A DNA stretch of 14,023 nt from CAZSAA01 sp964604915 (GCA_964604915.1 CAZSAA010000020.1:1-14023); one strand, 5' to 3'; shown: positions 1 to 6,424, numbered from the stretch's first letter. Numbers and translations are program-made. The notes: generated by a model not told the origin, from the sequence alone.

Positions 1-1
1 C

Positions 2-118
2 TATGAGAACAGCTCATATTGTCCGGATGACTGTGGCTACCTGAATTTCTGCGGTGATGGCTATTGCGAGCCTTCTGAAAACGAAGATAACTATACTTGT
101 TCGGATGACTGCTATTGA
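2..118 (+). CDS. C-terminal end of a Cys-rich CGDGxC-repeat protein (partial)
   Basis: This is an open frame entering from the left edge and stopping at TGA 116-118; only the last 38 residues are visible. The peptide has nine cysteines-or-acid clusters in a regular spacing: a partial unit ending in YCPDDC, then a full unit CGDGYCEPSEN...YTCSDDCY at the extreme C terminus. The CGDGxCxxxEN...CxxDC pattern is a known short disulfide-rich repeat seen in secreted or surface proteins of diverse bacteria, usually in tandem near the C terminus. I infer an exported protein whose N-terminal part, signal peptide and main domain lie outside the window. The short Asp/Glu-rich loops could bind calcium, but that is only a guess. 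A hairpin terminator follows 40 bases downstream, which supports this being the real gene end. The in-window ATG frame at 54-248 is out of frame with this reading and is not the gene. Confidence 0.72.
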   Translation, partial: YENSSYCPDDCGYLNFCGDGYCEPSENEDNYTCSDDCY

Positions 119-158
119 TGGCGAGATCAAGATAATTGATAATTACTACCTTGCACCT

Positions 159-189
159 AAAAACACCTCTGATAGTCAGAGGTGTTTTC
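159..189. terminator. Bidirectional intrinsic terminator
   Basis: Perfect 13-bp stem 160-172 / 176-188 (core CACCTCTGA / TCAGAGGTG) with a TAG loop. It has A5 on the left flank (159-163) and T4 on the right (185-188), so it works in both directions. It sits between the convergent Cys-rich repeat gene (stop at 118) and the aldolase gene (stop at 228, minus strand) and probably ends both. Confidence 0.85.
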
Positions 190-227
190 GTTATATATTT
201 GGTTTTGATTGTTTCCTTGCTACTTCC

Positions 228-1169
228 TTAGAACAAGCCGAAAAGTAGGGAACGTTTCTTTCGGCTCGGTTTAGCTTTGCCTTGGAAGACCTGATATGCC
301 TCTTTGGCTGTTTCGCCTTTATGGACTATTTCGCCCAGAGCCTTGAGGAAACTTATTGCCTCTTTCTCACTGCGCTGGTGGATATTGCGTCCGACCGCTA
401 AGCCGCCAGCCTTGAGGGAGTTTATCTGGAAATCGGCCTGGTTCAGGAATTCCTTCACGCCTTGTTTGGAACCGCCGGCAAAGATAACCTTAGTCCGTCC
501 GGCCGCCAAAATGGCCTCGTCCATCAATTTAGCCTTAGCCTCCGTTTCCGGATACTTTATCTTGACGAAATCAGCACCGAGTGAAACGGCGACGCCAGCC
601 GCGCCCGCGAGCAAGTGTGGGTCGCTATCGTTCTTTATTGCCTTATTACGCGGATACATCCAGATTACCGCGAGCAAGCCGTTCTCGTGCGCCTGAGTGA
701 TTACCTTGGCTGCTTCCTTTAGCATCTTGCTTTCATATTCGCCGCCTAGATATATAGTATAGCCGATGCCCACGACTTTGAGGCCGCTATCCTTCTTGAA
801 CTTGACTATGTTTTCTACCTTGTTCCAAGCGGATGAGAGTAGCTTATCTTTATCGCTAAACAGGTTAGTACGGCCGTTTAGCTTGACGATATAGGGGATA
901 TTCTTGTAATGCTGGCCATAGGCGGCGATAAGGCCAAGATGGGTGGCTAGGACGCAAGGAGCTTGACTTGCGACCTTGAACAGATGTTCGGGCGAAGCGT
1001 CTTCCTTCGCGATGCCTTTGCCGAAAAAATCACCGTTGAGGTGCTCGACTTTCTGGTCGCCAGCAAACATCAGCAAGCGGCCGGAGTTGCCAGTCGCCAG
1101 GGAATAGTTCTGGCGGAATTGGCTGCGTTTAGTAGACGGGACGGTGAGAGGAATGGTGGTCTTGTCCAT
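228..1169 (-). CDS. fbaB: Class I fructose-bisphosphate aldolase, DhnA/FbaB type
   Basis: 313 residues. Family (DeoC/LacD-like TIM barrel, archaeal-type class I FBP aldolase) is recognised from the DQKVEHLNG block near residue 38 (compare DHGxEHG), the barrel strand FVKIKYP at 201-207 holding the likely Schiff-base lysine (K203 or K205), the phosphate-binding AGGSK at 231-235 and AGGLAVGRNIHQR at 254-266. It would cleave fructose 1,6-bisphosphate to DHAP and glyceraldehyde 3-phosphate, or run the reverse; related members act on other phospho-sugars, so the substrate is inferred. The frame opens further upstream to 1337, but I choose ATG at 1167-1169: homology starts there, the upstream part crosses the divergent gene, and an extended -10 box lies about 43 bases upstream of this ATG. 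A basic C-terminal tail (KPSRKKR) is present. No Shine-Dalgarno is seen. It is transcribed alone, convergent with the repeat protein. Confidence 0.88.
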   Translation of the reverse strand: MDKTTIPLTVPSTKRSQFRQNYSLATGNSGRLLMFAGDQKVEHLNGDFFGKGIAKEDASPEHLFKVASQAPCVLATHLGLIAAYGQHYKNIPYIVKLNGRTNLFSDKDKLLSSAWNKVENIVKFKKDSGLKVVGIGYTIYLGGEYESKMLKEAAKVITQAHENGLLAVIWMYPRNKAIKNDSDPHLLAGAAGVAVSLGADFVKIKYPETEAKAKLMDEAILAAGRTKVIFAGGSKQGVKEFLNQADFQINSLKAGGLAVGRNIHQRSEKEAISFLKALGEIVHKGETAKEAYQVFQGKAKPSRKKRSLLFGLF

Positions 1170-1173
1170 AAGT

Positions 1174-1201
1174 TTATGAATCTTAAAAATTGTGATATGA
1201 T
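1174..1201 (+). promoter_or_regulatory. Extended -10 promoter for the membrane protein-rodA-rplY cluster
   Basis: TGaTATGAT at 1193-1201 is an extended -10 element; TTATGA at 1174-1179 is a poor -35 at 16 bases. The predicted start near 1208 leaves about 20 nt to the ATG at 1228. Both divergent promoters share the 58-bp gap between the two start codons. Confidence 0.5.
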
Positions 1202-1211
1202 TTACTCGTAG

Positions 1212-1220
1212 ATTATAGCA
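1212..1220 (-). promoter_or_regulatory. Extended -10 promoter for the aldolase gene
   Basis: On the minus strand this reads TGCTATAAT, a perfect extended -10 element. No good -35 lies 17 bases upstream. The predicted start is near 1205, giving a leader of about 36 nt to the ATG at 1169. It is back to back with the promoter of the divergent gene. Confidence 0.65.
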
Positions 1221-1227
1221 TATATTT

Positions 1228-2082
1228 ATGACAAATAAAAAAGAAGACAAGCGCCTAGAAGAATATAAGGATCTGTCCGGTCTAAGCTTGAAACATTTCC
1301 GGACCGGCCTCTGGCTATCGCGGAACCGCAAGCGCATCTACCGTTTTTTCGTATACCTGCTGGTCCTTATTTGCCTATTCTTCTTCGGCTATTCTGCCTA
1401 TCGCGCGGTCGAATATTTCCAGTCTGATAGCGGAACGGTTTCCGGTAACGTAGTTTTCCCGCGCCAGACCCCGGCTGATTTGCGCCTTAGCCAAGCCAAG
1501 GCGCTTCGGGCGGCGGAAGGATACGACCTTATCGCCGAACTGGAAAATCCGAATGATAAATATATCGCTTATTTCACCTATTGCTTCCTCCAGGGCGGGG
1601 AAGAGATAGCTTGCGATACTTCTTTCATTTTCCCGCAGGAAGAGAAATATCTTTTCAGTATGGACGCTGGTGAGTATGATTCTTCCCGGGCCTTGACTAT
1701 CTCGTTAAAGGATACTTCTTGGCAGCGGATAGACCTGCATAAGGTGCCTGACTGGCCAGCCTTTCTGTCCGAAAGATTGGCGATGCCGGTGTCCGATACT
1801 TCGCTCAAGAAAGATAGTGCCGGTTTTTATCAATTGGAATTTTCCATCCGTAATGATAGTGCGTATAGCTATGTCCAGGTACCGCTATCAGTCATCCTTT
1901 TTGATAACGGGCAAGTGAGCGGGGTTAACCGCTATTTCCTTAAACCCTTCAGTTCCGGTCAAGACAAGGATGTCCACCTGACTTGGCTGGCGCCTGATTC
2001 CATTAGCGTGGATTCCGTCCAGATCATCCCGGATATCGATATCTATAACGAGTCCTCGTACCTCAAAGCCAGCGAATTCTAA
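1228..2082 (+). CDS. Single-pass membrane protein of unknown function upstream of rodA
   Basis: 284 residues. I do not recognise a named family. The N-terminal ~38 residues are charged and cytoplasmic (many K/R/E), followed by one strong membrane helix at about 39-60 (FFVYLLVLICLFFFGYSAY) without a signal-peptidase site, so it is probably a type II anchored protein with a ~220-residue outer domain. The outer part seems to hold two beta-sandwich-like segments: about 90-140 (EGYDLIAELENPNDKY start) and about 200-275 (FYQLEFSIRNDSAYSY start). Both begin with a 'valued-strand plus xNxN' pattern reminiscent of FxLYD-type extracellular domains; this is a weak resemblance only. It stops 5 bases before rodA and shares its promoter, so a role in envelope or cell-wall work is inferred from context. 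Confidence 0.8.
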   Translation: MTNKKEDKRLEEYKDLSGLSLKHFRTGLWLSRNRKRIYRFFVYLLVLICLFFFGYSAYRAVEYFQSDSGTVSGNVVFPRQTPADLRLSQAKALRAAEGYDLIAELENPNDKYIAYFTYCFLQGGEEIACDTSFIFPQEEKYLFSMDAGEYDSSRALTISLKDTSWQRIDLHKVPDWPAFLSERLAMPVSDTSLKKDSAGFYQLEFSIRNDSAYSYVQVPLSVILFDNGQVSGVNRYFLKPFSSGQDKDVHLTWLAPDSISVDSVQIIPDIDIYNESSYLKASEF

Positions 2083-2087
2083 TTATT

Positions 2088-3197
2088 ATGTGGCAAAGGA
2101 TGAGGCTATATCTGCATAATTTCGATTGGATAATCTTCTTATCTGTCTTTTTGCTCTCTTGTTTTGGCTTGCTAGAGATATATAGCGTAGCGCTGGGGCA
2201 AGGCACGGCGATAAATTTTCTTAATTTCAAGAAGCAGATCCTTTTTATCTTATTGGGTTTGCTATCCTGCTTTTCCTTCGCCTTTATCGACGCCTATTTC
2301 CTCAAAAGCATCCGCCGTTACCTCTATTGGGCTGGGGCGGCCGTCCTGGTCGCCGTATTGCTCCTTGGCGAAACTATCCGTGGCACCAAGGGTTGGTTCT
2401 ATATCTTCGGTTTCGGCATCCAACCGGTCGAATTCATCAAGGTGATGATGATCGTCTATCTAGGCGGTTTTTTCGCCGATTTGGGCACCAAGGTCAAAAC
2501 TTGGCGTCATTTCACGGTTTCCGCTATCTCCGCTTTCTTCTTGGTGACCCTGGTCTTGTTGCAGCCGGATTTCGGCTCCGCCTTGATCCTTTCCAGCGTC
2601 TGGCTTTTCCTCATCCTTATCGCCGGCTTCAACCGGAAATACTTCATCTTCATCGGCGCGGCCGCGCTAGTGCTTTTTGGCTTAGCTTGGTTTGTTCTAT
2701 TCAAGGACTATCAGAAAGACCGGATCATTACCTTCCTCAATCCGGCCGAGCGATCGCTTGAGGAGGGGTATAATATATCGCAAGCGATCATAGCGGTGGG
2801 ATCAGGCAATTATATGGGCAAGGGCGTGGGTTTTGGATCGCAGTCTCAGCTTCGTTTCTTGCCCGAAGCGCAGAATGATTTCATCTTCGCCGTCATCGCT
2901 GAAGAGCTGGGCTTCCTGGGCGTCATTATTGTCCTAGGGTTGTTCGGTACATTATTTTTCAGATTATTAGCTAAAACTAAAGGGATAAATAACGATTTCG
3001 GGATATTTCTCATCTTGGGGGGCTTGGGCTTGATTTTCGCCCAAATGTTTATTAATATAGGTATGAATATGGGAGTCATGCCAGTGGTCGGATTATCGCT
3101 TCCGTTCGTAAGCTATGGCGGCAGTTCCATTATCGCTTCCTTCATCCTGGTCGGGATAATGGAAAACATCATAATTAAATCTAGGATTAACTATTAA
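2088..3197 (+). CDS. rodA: SEDS family peptidoglycan glycosyltransferase RodA
   Basis: 369 residues, the usual RodA length, with about ten membrane helices. SEDS signatures are in order: RGTKGWFYI...IQPVEFIKV at 98-119, LQPDFGSA at 158-165, the long loop with FLNPAERSLEEGYN (216-229) and GSGNYMGKG, FLPEAQNDFIFAVIAEE at 257-273, and PFVSYGGSS at 339-347. The Asp in the FLPExxxDF block (D264 here) is the residue type required for lipid II polymerisation in this family. RodA polymerises glycan strands during cell elongation, normally with a class B PBP; no PBP gene is in the window. RodA is preferred over FtsW because of the FIFAVIAEE block and lack of long termini, though the split is not absolute. 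It lies in a tight cluster, 5 bases after the preceding stop and 7 bases before rplY, without Shine-Dalgarno sequences. Confidence 0.93.
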   Translation: MWQRMRLYLHNFDWIIFLSVFLLSCFGLLEIYSVALGQGTAINFLNFKKQILFILLGLLSCFSFAFIDAYFLKSIRRYLYWAGAAVLVAVLLLGETIRGTKGWFYIFGFGIQPVEFIKVMMIVYLGGFFADLGTKVKTWRHFTVSAISAFFLVTLVLLQPDFGSALILSSVWLFLILIAGFNRKYFIFIGAAALVLFGLAWFVLFKDYQKDRIITFLNPAERSLEEGYNISQAIIAVGSGNYMGKGVGFGSQSQLRFLPEAQNDFIFAVIAEELGFLGVIIVLGLFGTLFFRLLAKTKGINNDFGIFLILGGLGLIFAQMFINIGMNMGVMPVVGLSLPFVSYGGSSIIASFILVGIMENIIIKSRINY

Positions 3198-3204
3198 TAT
3201 CAAT

Positions 3205-3843
3205 ATGGAAAAGCAAATCAAACTCGAAGGAAAACTCCGGACCAAACAGGAAAAGCTAGCGCCTGAATATATGCCGGCCGTCTGCTACGGTAAGGATACC
3301 GAAAGTCTCGTGCTTTCGCTCAAGCGCGCTGATTTCTCTAAAGTACTTGAGGAGGCGGGCGAATCCCACTTGATCAATCTTAGTATCGATGGCAAGTCGG
3401 TAAAGGTTCTTATCAAGGACGTCCAACGCGATGCGGTTAAGAATTTTCCGATCCATGCCGATTTCTACCAAGTCAACATGAAGGAGGAGGTGCACGCAGA
3501 AATCGCTCTGGAATTCGTGGGCGAATCCAAGGCGGTCAAGGAACTTGGCGGCGTCCTAATCAAGAGCATCGACGCCATCCGTATCGTCTGCTTGCCTGAA
3601 GACCTAGTCGACAACATTGTTGTCAATATCTCCGGTTTTGATAACCTGGATGATAAGATCACCCTTAATGACCTTAAGCTACCTGCCGGCATCAAGCTGG
3701 ACCGCTATGAGAGCGGAGACATCATGGTAGCGACTGTAGCCGCCCCTAAGAAACAGGAAGAAGAACCGGTTGCGGCAGCGGAAGGAGAGAAGAAAGAAGG
3801 CGAAGAGAAGAAGGATGATAAGAAAGAAGAAGAGAAGAAATAA
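3205..3843 (+). CDS. rplY: 50S ribosomal protein bL25, Ctc/TL5 type
   Basis: 212 residues. The N-terminal 5S rRNA-binding L25 domain covers about 1-92, with the signature VLIKDVQRDAVKNFPIHADF around 68-87. The TL5-type beta domain covers about 93-180 (LGGVLIKSIDAIRI, PAGIKLDRYESGDIMVAT). From about 183 the protein becomes a low-complexity Glu/Lys tail ending EEEKK, a common but variable appendage of long Ctc proteins. It binds 5S rRNA in the central protuberance. It is the last gene of the cluster, 7 bases after rodA, and a hairpin follows 25 bases after the stop. No Shine-Dalgarno is seen before the ATG. Placement next to rodA is not a classical arrangement and probably reflects lineage-specific gene order. 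Confidence 0.94.
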   Translation: MEKQIKLEGKLRTKQEKLAPEYMPAVCYGKDTESLVLSLKRADFSKVLEEAGESHLINLSIDGKSVKVLIKDVQRDAVKNFPIHADFYQVNMKEEVHAEIALEFVGESKAVKELGGVLIKSIDAIRIVCLPEDLVDNIVVNISGFDNLDDKITLNDLKLPAGIKLDRYESGDIMVATVAAPKKQEEEPVAAAEGEKKEGEEKKDDKKEEEKK

Positions 3844-3868
3844 TCCAGGAGAAAAGACTTTAGATAGG

Positions 3869-3898
3869 GAAAGAGAGGCTGTTACAGCCTCTCTTTCT
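3869..3898. terminator. Intrinsic terminator between rplY and prmC
   Basis: Perfect 13-bp stem 3869-3881 / 3885-3897 (GAAAGAGAGGCTG with its complement) and a TTA loop. The T-tract after it is short and interrupted (TTTCTTAATAA), so efficiency is uncertain. It lies between convergent genes, 25 bases past the rplY stop and 16 bases past the prmC stop, and could serve both. Confidence 0.75.
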
Positions 3899-3913
3899 TA
3901 ATAATATGCCTCC

Positions 3914-4765
3914 TTATCGCCAGTCTAGCCTGGCTATCCTGTCTTTACCGGACAGATCCTTGATTATCGTTATCTTTTTGCCCGCTAATCCGGGCAGGAC
4001 GGGGAAGGTGTCCGCTTGTTCCGGGCTTATTTCGCAAAATACAGTAACCGTCTGGAAATGAGCAGGGATATGCTTGATTTGCCCTATTAGTCGGCGATAG
4101 TGCTTAAGTCCAGCTTCACTACTTAGCAGGGCGCGCTGCGGCTCTTTCTGGATACTTCGGGAATTCCGGTATATCTCGGCTGAGACATAGGGCAGGTTGG
4201 CGGCGATGACTAGGTGCTTGGAGCGATGATATTTTTTCCAGGGAAAGAAGCGGATCAGGTCACGCCAATAGAAGGATATACCTGCTGCCTTATTATACTT
4301 AGCGTTTATCTTGGCTTGTCGCAAGGCACCCAAGGAAATATCCGTGCCTGCGAATATGCAATTATCCGCCTCGATAAGTTTGGCCAGGGAAACGACGATA
4401 GCGCCGCTGCCGGTACCGATATCGAGGATAAGGGAATGGTCTTTCGTCATCTTAGCGATTTCTTCCACTATAAGTTCAGTTTCGGGGCGGGGAACTAGGG
4501 TGTGGCGATTAAGGAAGAAGGTGTAATCCATGAAAGGTTGAAAACCGCGCAAATAGGCGATCGGATACCCCTTGAGCCTTTTCTCGAATAAACGCCTAGA
4601 TAGCCTGACTTCTCCTAACTTAAGCTGATATTCAGTATGGGAATACAAAAAAACCACGTCTTGCTTGAGAGCTAAGGCGATGATGAGGTCGCAATCTAGT
4701 TCAGGACTGTCAGATACGGGCTTCAGGCGGGGAAGATATTCGGCTTTGAGACCGCGGATGTCCAT
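3914..4765 (-). CDS. prmC: Peptide chain release factor N5-glutamine methyltransferase PrmC (HemK)
   Basis: 283 residues. It methylates the Gln of the GGQ motif of release factors using S-adenosylmethionine. An N-terminal helical release-factor-binding domain (about 1-80) precedes the Rossmann methyltransferase domain with PRPETE at 92-97, SAM-binding motif I DIGTGSG at 115-121 and the acidic TD at 141-142. The catalytic motif reads NLPY at 190-193 where PrmC normally has NPPY; N, the second P and Y that line the active site are kept. The gene starts one base after the prfA stop (TGATATG), so its substrate RF1 and the enzyme are co-expressed, the standard prfA-prmC arrangement. This context and the PRPETE block decide for PrmC over other NxPY methyltransferases. 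Confidence 0.92.
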   Translation of the reverse strand: MDIRGLKAEYLPRLKPVSDSPELDCDLIIALALKQDVVFLYSHTEYQLKLGEVRLSRRLFEKRLKGYPIAYLRGFQPFMDYTFFLNRHTLVPRPETELIVEEIAKMTKDHSLILDIGTGSGAIVVSLAKLIEADNCIFAGTDISLGALRQAKINAKYNKAAGISFYWRDLIRFFPWKKYHRSKHLVIAANLPYVSAEIYRNSRSIQKEPQRALLSSEAGLKHYRRLIGQIKHIPAHFQTVTVFCEISPEQADTFPVLPGLAGKKITIIKDLSGKDRIARLDWR

Positions 4766-4766
4766 A

Positions 4767-5801
4767 TCAGTACGCTAATTTTTGCTGGAGAGCGGAAATG
4801 ATATCACCTAATTGGCCAGCCATTATCGAGTTGATGTTATGCCATGATTCGCCAATCCGGTGGTCAGTAATGCGGTCTTGGGGAAAATTATACGTCCTTA
4901 TCTTGTCACTCCTGTCGCCGCCGCCCACTTGTTCCTTACGAGCGCTCGATTCTTGAGCCAAACGTTCTTCTTCTTGCTTAGCCAGCAGGCGCGAGCGCAA
5001 GACCTGCATCGCTTTCTCCCTATTCTGATGCTGGGATTTCTGATCTTGGCAGCTAACGATGAGGCCGGTCGGTAGATGGAGGATGCGGATGGCGGAATAG
5101 GTGGTATTGACGCTTTGACCGCCTGGTCCGCTCGAGCAGAAGGTGTCGACCCGGATGTCGGCCGGGTTGATGCTAATATCCACCTCTTCCGCTTCTGGTA
5201 ATACTACGACGGTAACGGTGGAAGTATGGATGCGACCTTGTTTTTCTGTTTCGGGTACGCGTTGGACCCGGTGAGTGCCAGCTTCGTATTTTAGTGCGCC
5301 GAAAGCGCCTTGCCCATTTATCTGGAAGACTATTTCCTTAAATCCATTGGCGCCAGCTGGACTGGAAGTGATCATTTCCAGCTTGAAACCCCGCTCTTCG
5401 CTATAGCGGGCATACATGCGGAAGAGATCGCCGGCAAAGAGGGCCGCTTCGTCGCCGCCTGCTCCGGCCCGGATCTCGATGATGGCATTCTTCTTGTCGT
5501 TAGGATTGGCCGGGTGGATCTCCATTTCTAACTCTTGCCGGGTAGCGGAGATTTCGGGGTCGAGACGGCTTAGTTCATCTTGAGCCATTGCCTTGATTTC
5601 TTCATCATTTTCCACTAATAGTACCTGATTTTCCGCTTCTTCTTTTTCTAGCTTCTCTAACCGGTTGATCAGTTCAATGGTTCGCCTAAGATTAGCGTGC
5701 TCCTGGGACGCCTTGATCATCTTTTGAGAGTCAGCGATAAAGGCAGGGTCGGAGAGAGACTCTTCTATTTGTTTAAATTTTAGCTTTATATCTTCGTACA
5801 T
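4767..5801 (-). CDS. prfA: Peptide chain release factor 1
   Basis: 344 residues with the start at ATG 5799-5801. The frame runs 27 codons further upstream, but family members begin with this MYEDIK-like segment and an AAGGA sequence lies about 14 bases ahead of it. RF1 reads UAA and UAG and triggers peptide release. The stop-codon recognition tripeptide is PET at 183-185 within RVPETEKQGRIHTS, the PxT form that marks RF1 (RF2 has SPF). The catalytic GGQ is at 227-229 in SSGPGGQSVNTT. The N-terminal coiled coil with a run of K/E residues covers about 1-95. prfA and prmC form one operon, and prfA itself ends in UGA, which RF1 does not read, so an RF2 must exist elsewhere in the genome. Confidence 0.95.
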   Translation of the reverse strand: MYEDIKLKFKQIEESLSDPAFIADSQKMIKASQEHANLRRTIELINRLEKLEKEEAENQVLLVENDEEIKAMAQDELSRLDPEISATRQELEMEIHPANPNDKKNAIIEIRAGAGGDEAALFAGDLFRMYARYSEERGFKLEMITSSPAGANGFKEIVFQINGQGAFGALKYEAGTHRVQRVPETEKQGRIHTSTVTVVVLPEAEEVDISINPADIRVDTFCSSGPGGQSVNTTYSAIRILHLPTGLIVSCQDQKSQHQNREKAMQVLRSRLLAKQEEERLAQESSARKEQVGGGDRSDKIRTYNFPQDRITDHRIGESWHNINSIMAGQLGDIISALQQKLAY

Positions 5802-5818
5802 ATCGTTTTGTTGTTTCC

Positions 5819-5847
5819 TTGACTCATTTTTTAAAAAATGATAGACT
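5819..5847 (+). promoter_or_regulatory. Promoter of the predicted ncRNA, with palindromic spacer
   Basis: TTGACT (5819-5824), 17-base spacer, then TGaTAGACT with -10 TAGACT at 5842-5847. This is a good sigma70-type promoter with an extended -10, facing away from prfA. The spacer is an 18-base perfect palindrome TCATTTTTTAAAAAATGA (5824-5841). No protein gene lies downstream on this strand, only the structured RNA region. Confidence 0.6.
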
Positions 5848-5866
5848 GAGGAAGGTTCTTCAAAAA
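5838..5866 (-). promoter_or_regulatory. Possible promoter for prfA-prmC
   Basis: On the minus strand a TATCAT -10 (5838-5843) sits 17 bases from a poor -35 TTTTTG (5861-5866). It would start transcripts near 5831, about 30 nt before the prfA ATG. It overlaps the -10 of the opposing ncRNA promoter, so the two could interfere. The call is weak because of the -35. Confidence 0.35.
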
Positions 5867-6001
5867 GAAGCAAAAAATACAAGGTGTCAACTTTCCCAAG
5901 TTTGTTTTAAGGGTGCGCTTTTCCGTGCTTTCCCTGGTCGAGAACTGGGTTTCCTCCTTTACGCACGGGGAGTAGGAAAAGGGATTGTTGGCACCTTTTT
6001 T
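5854..6001 (+). ncRNA. Predicted structured non-coding RNA, unrecognised family
   Basis: The region lacks a credible protein and folds into a closed structure. Closing helix P1 is GGTGTCAAC (5883-5891) with GTTGGCACC (5987-5995), 9 bp, continued by TCCC/GGGA (5894-5897/5981-5984). Inside are TTTTCC (5919-5924) with GGAAAA (5975-5980), GTGC (5925-5928) with GCAC (5963-5966), and a terminal hairpin 5933-5938/5944-5949 with loop CGAGA. T6 directly follows P1 (5996-6001), as in an RNA ended by its own closing stem. A promoter precedes it at 5819-5847; the start near 5854 is predicted, and the folded core is 5883-5995. The overall shape (closed ends, asymmetric internal loop, terminal stem) is loosely like 6S RNA but shorter, and I see no SRP, RNase P or tmRNA signature. 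A minus-strand leader for prfA is the main alternative. Confidence 0.5.
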
Positions 6002-6011
6002 CTTTTTAAAT

Positions 6012-6079
6012 AAAAAATAATCAGCTTATGTCATCATCTTATCATAAAGATAAGCTTGGATGGAAGCTGATTATTTTTT
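6012..6079. terminator. Long hairpin after rpmE, probable terminator
   Basis: Perfect 16-bp arms, AAAAAATAATCAGCTT (6012-6027) and its complement (6064-6079), enclose a 36-base loop that holds a second hairpin CTTATC/GATAAG (6038-6043/6049-6054). The A-run and T-run at the arm ends give a U-tract in both directions. It stands 10 bases past the rpmE stop (minus) and 10 bases past the T-run of the ncRNA (plus), so it can insulate both. Confidence 0.65.
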
Positions 6080-6088
6080 TATCTTTCG

Positions 6089-6424
6089 CTATTTCTTGTT
6101 CAAAGTGACTTGAGCGATCTTTTTCATGTCCTTGGTCTTGACTACGATCTCTTTCTTAGCCTTGATTTCCGAGCGTTTCTCCTGCTTGGCCTTCTTGCCT
6201 TTGCGAGTCTTGGATGCTTCTTCTTGCGCCTTTACCTTAGCGGAGAATTTCTCGACGCGGCGGGAAGTGTCGACTAATTTTTGCTTGCCGGTATAGAAGG
6301 GGTGGCAAGCGCTGCAAAGCTCGACTTTAATACCCGCTTCGGTGGAACCGGTGACAAATGAATTACCGCAGACGCAGCTGACCTGGCAATCTTCGTGGTA
6401 TTTAGGGTGGATGTCGTTTTTCAT
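6089..6424 (-). CDS. rpmE: 50S ribosomal protein bL31, zinc-binding form with basic tail
   Basis: 111 residues. The first ~60 residues match bL31: MKNDIHPKYHEDCQ, zinc ligand pairs CVC at 17-19 and CSAC at 37-40, and the signature HPFYTGKQKLVD at 41-52. The four cysteines mark the zinc-containing (C+) form. Residues ~62-111 are a lysine-rich extension (KTRKGKKAKQEKR and so on) absent from the ~70-residue classical protein; such tails occur in some lineages and may contact rRNA. bL31 bridges the large and small subunits at the central protuberance. The gene has its own promoter (6495-6523) and a ~64-nt leader with a hairpin, and is followed by a long terminator hairpin, so it is probably transcribed separately from prfA. 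Confidence 0.94.
   Translation of the reverse strand: MKNDIHPKYHEDCQVSCVCGNSFVTGSTEAGIKVELCSACHPFYTGKQKLVDTSRRVEKFSAKVKAQEEASKTRKGKKAKQEKRSEIKAKKEIVVKTKDMKKIAQVTLNKK

Noticed and set aside
54..248. 64-residue plus-strand frame at the left edge
   Set aside because: It runs out of frame with the Cys-rich repeat reading and through the terminator hairpin.
304..696. 130-residue plus-strand frame within the aldolase gene
   Set aside because: It is antisense to conserved active-site blocks of the aldolase; a shadow frame.
2327..2761. 144-residue frame in rodA, other phase
   Set aside because: It overlaps conserved SEDS motifs in the real frame and is rich in Arg, Gly and His as expected for an out-of-phase read.
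5883..5995. Assignment of the structured RNA to SRP RNA, RNase P RNA or tmRNA
   Set aside because: The GGAA-loop domain of SRP RNA, the conserved GAGGAAAGUCC-type block of RNase P and the tmRNA ends were looked for on both strands and not found.
5819..6013. 64-residue plus-strand frame beginning with TTG at the ncRNA promoter
   Set aside because: The start codon is the -35 box itself and the sequence has no protein-like features; the RNA structure and T-run explain the region better.
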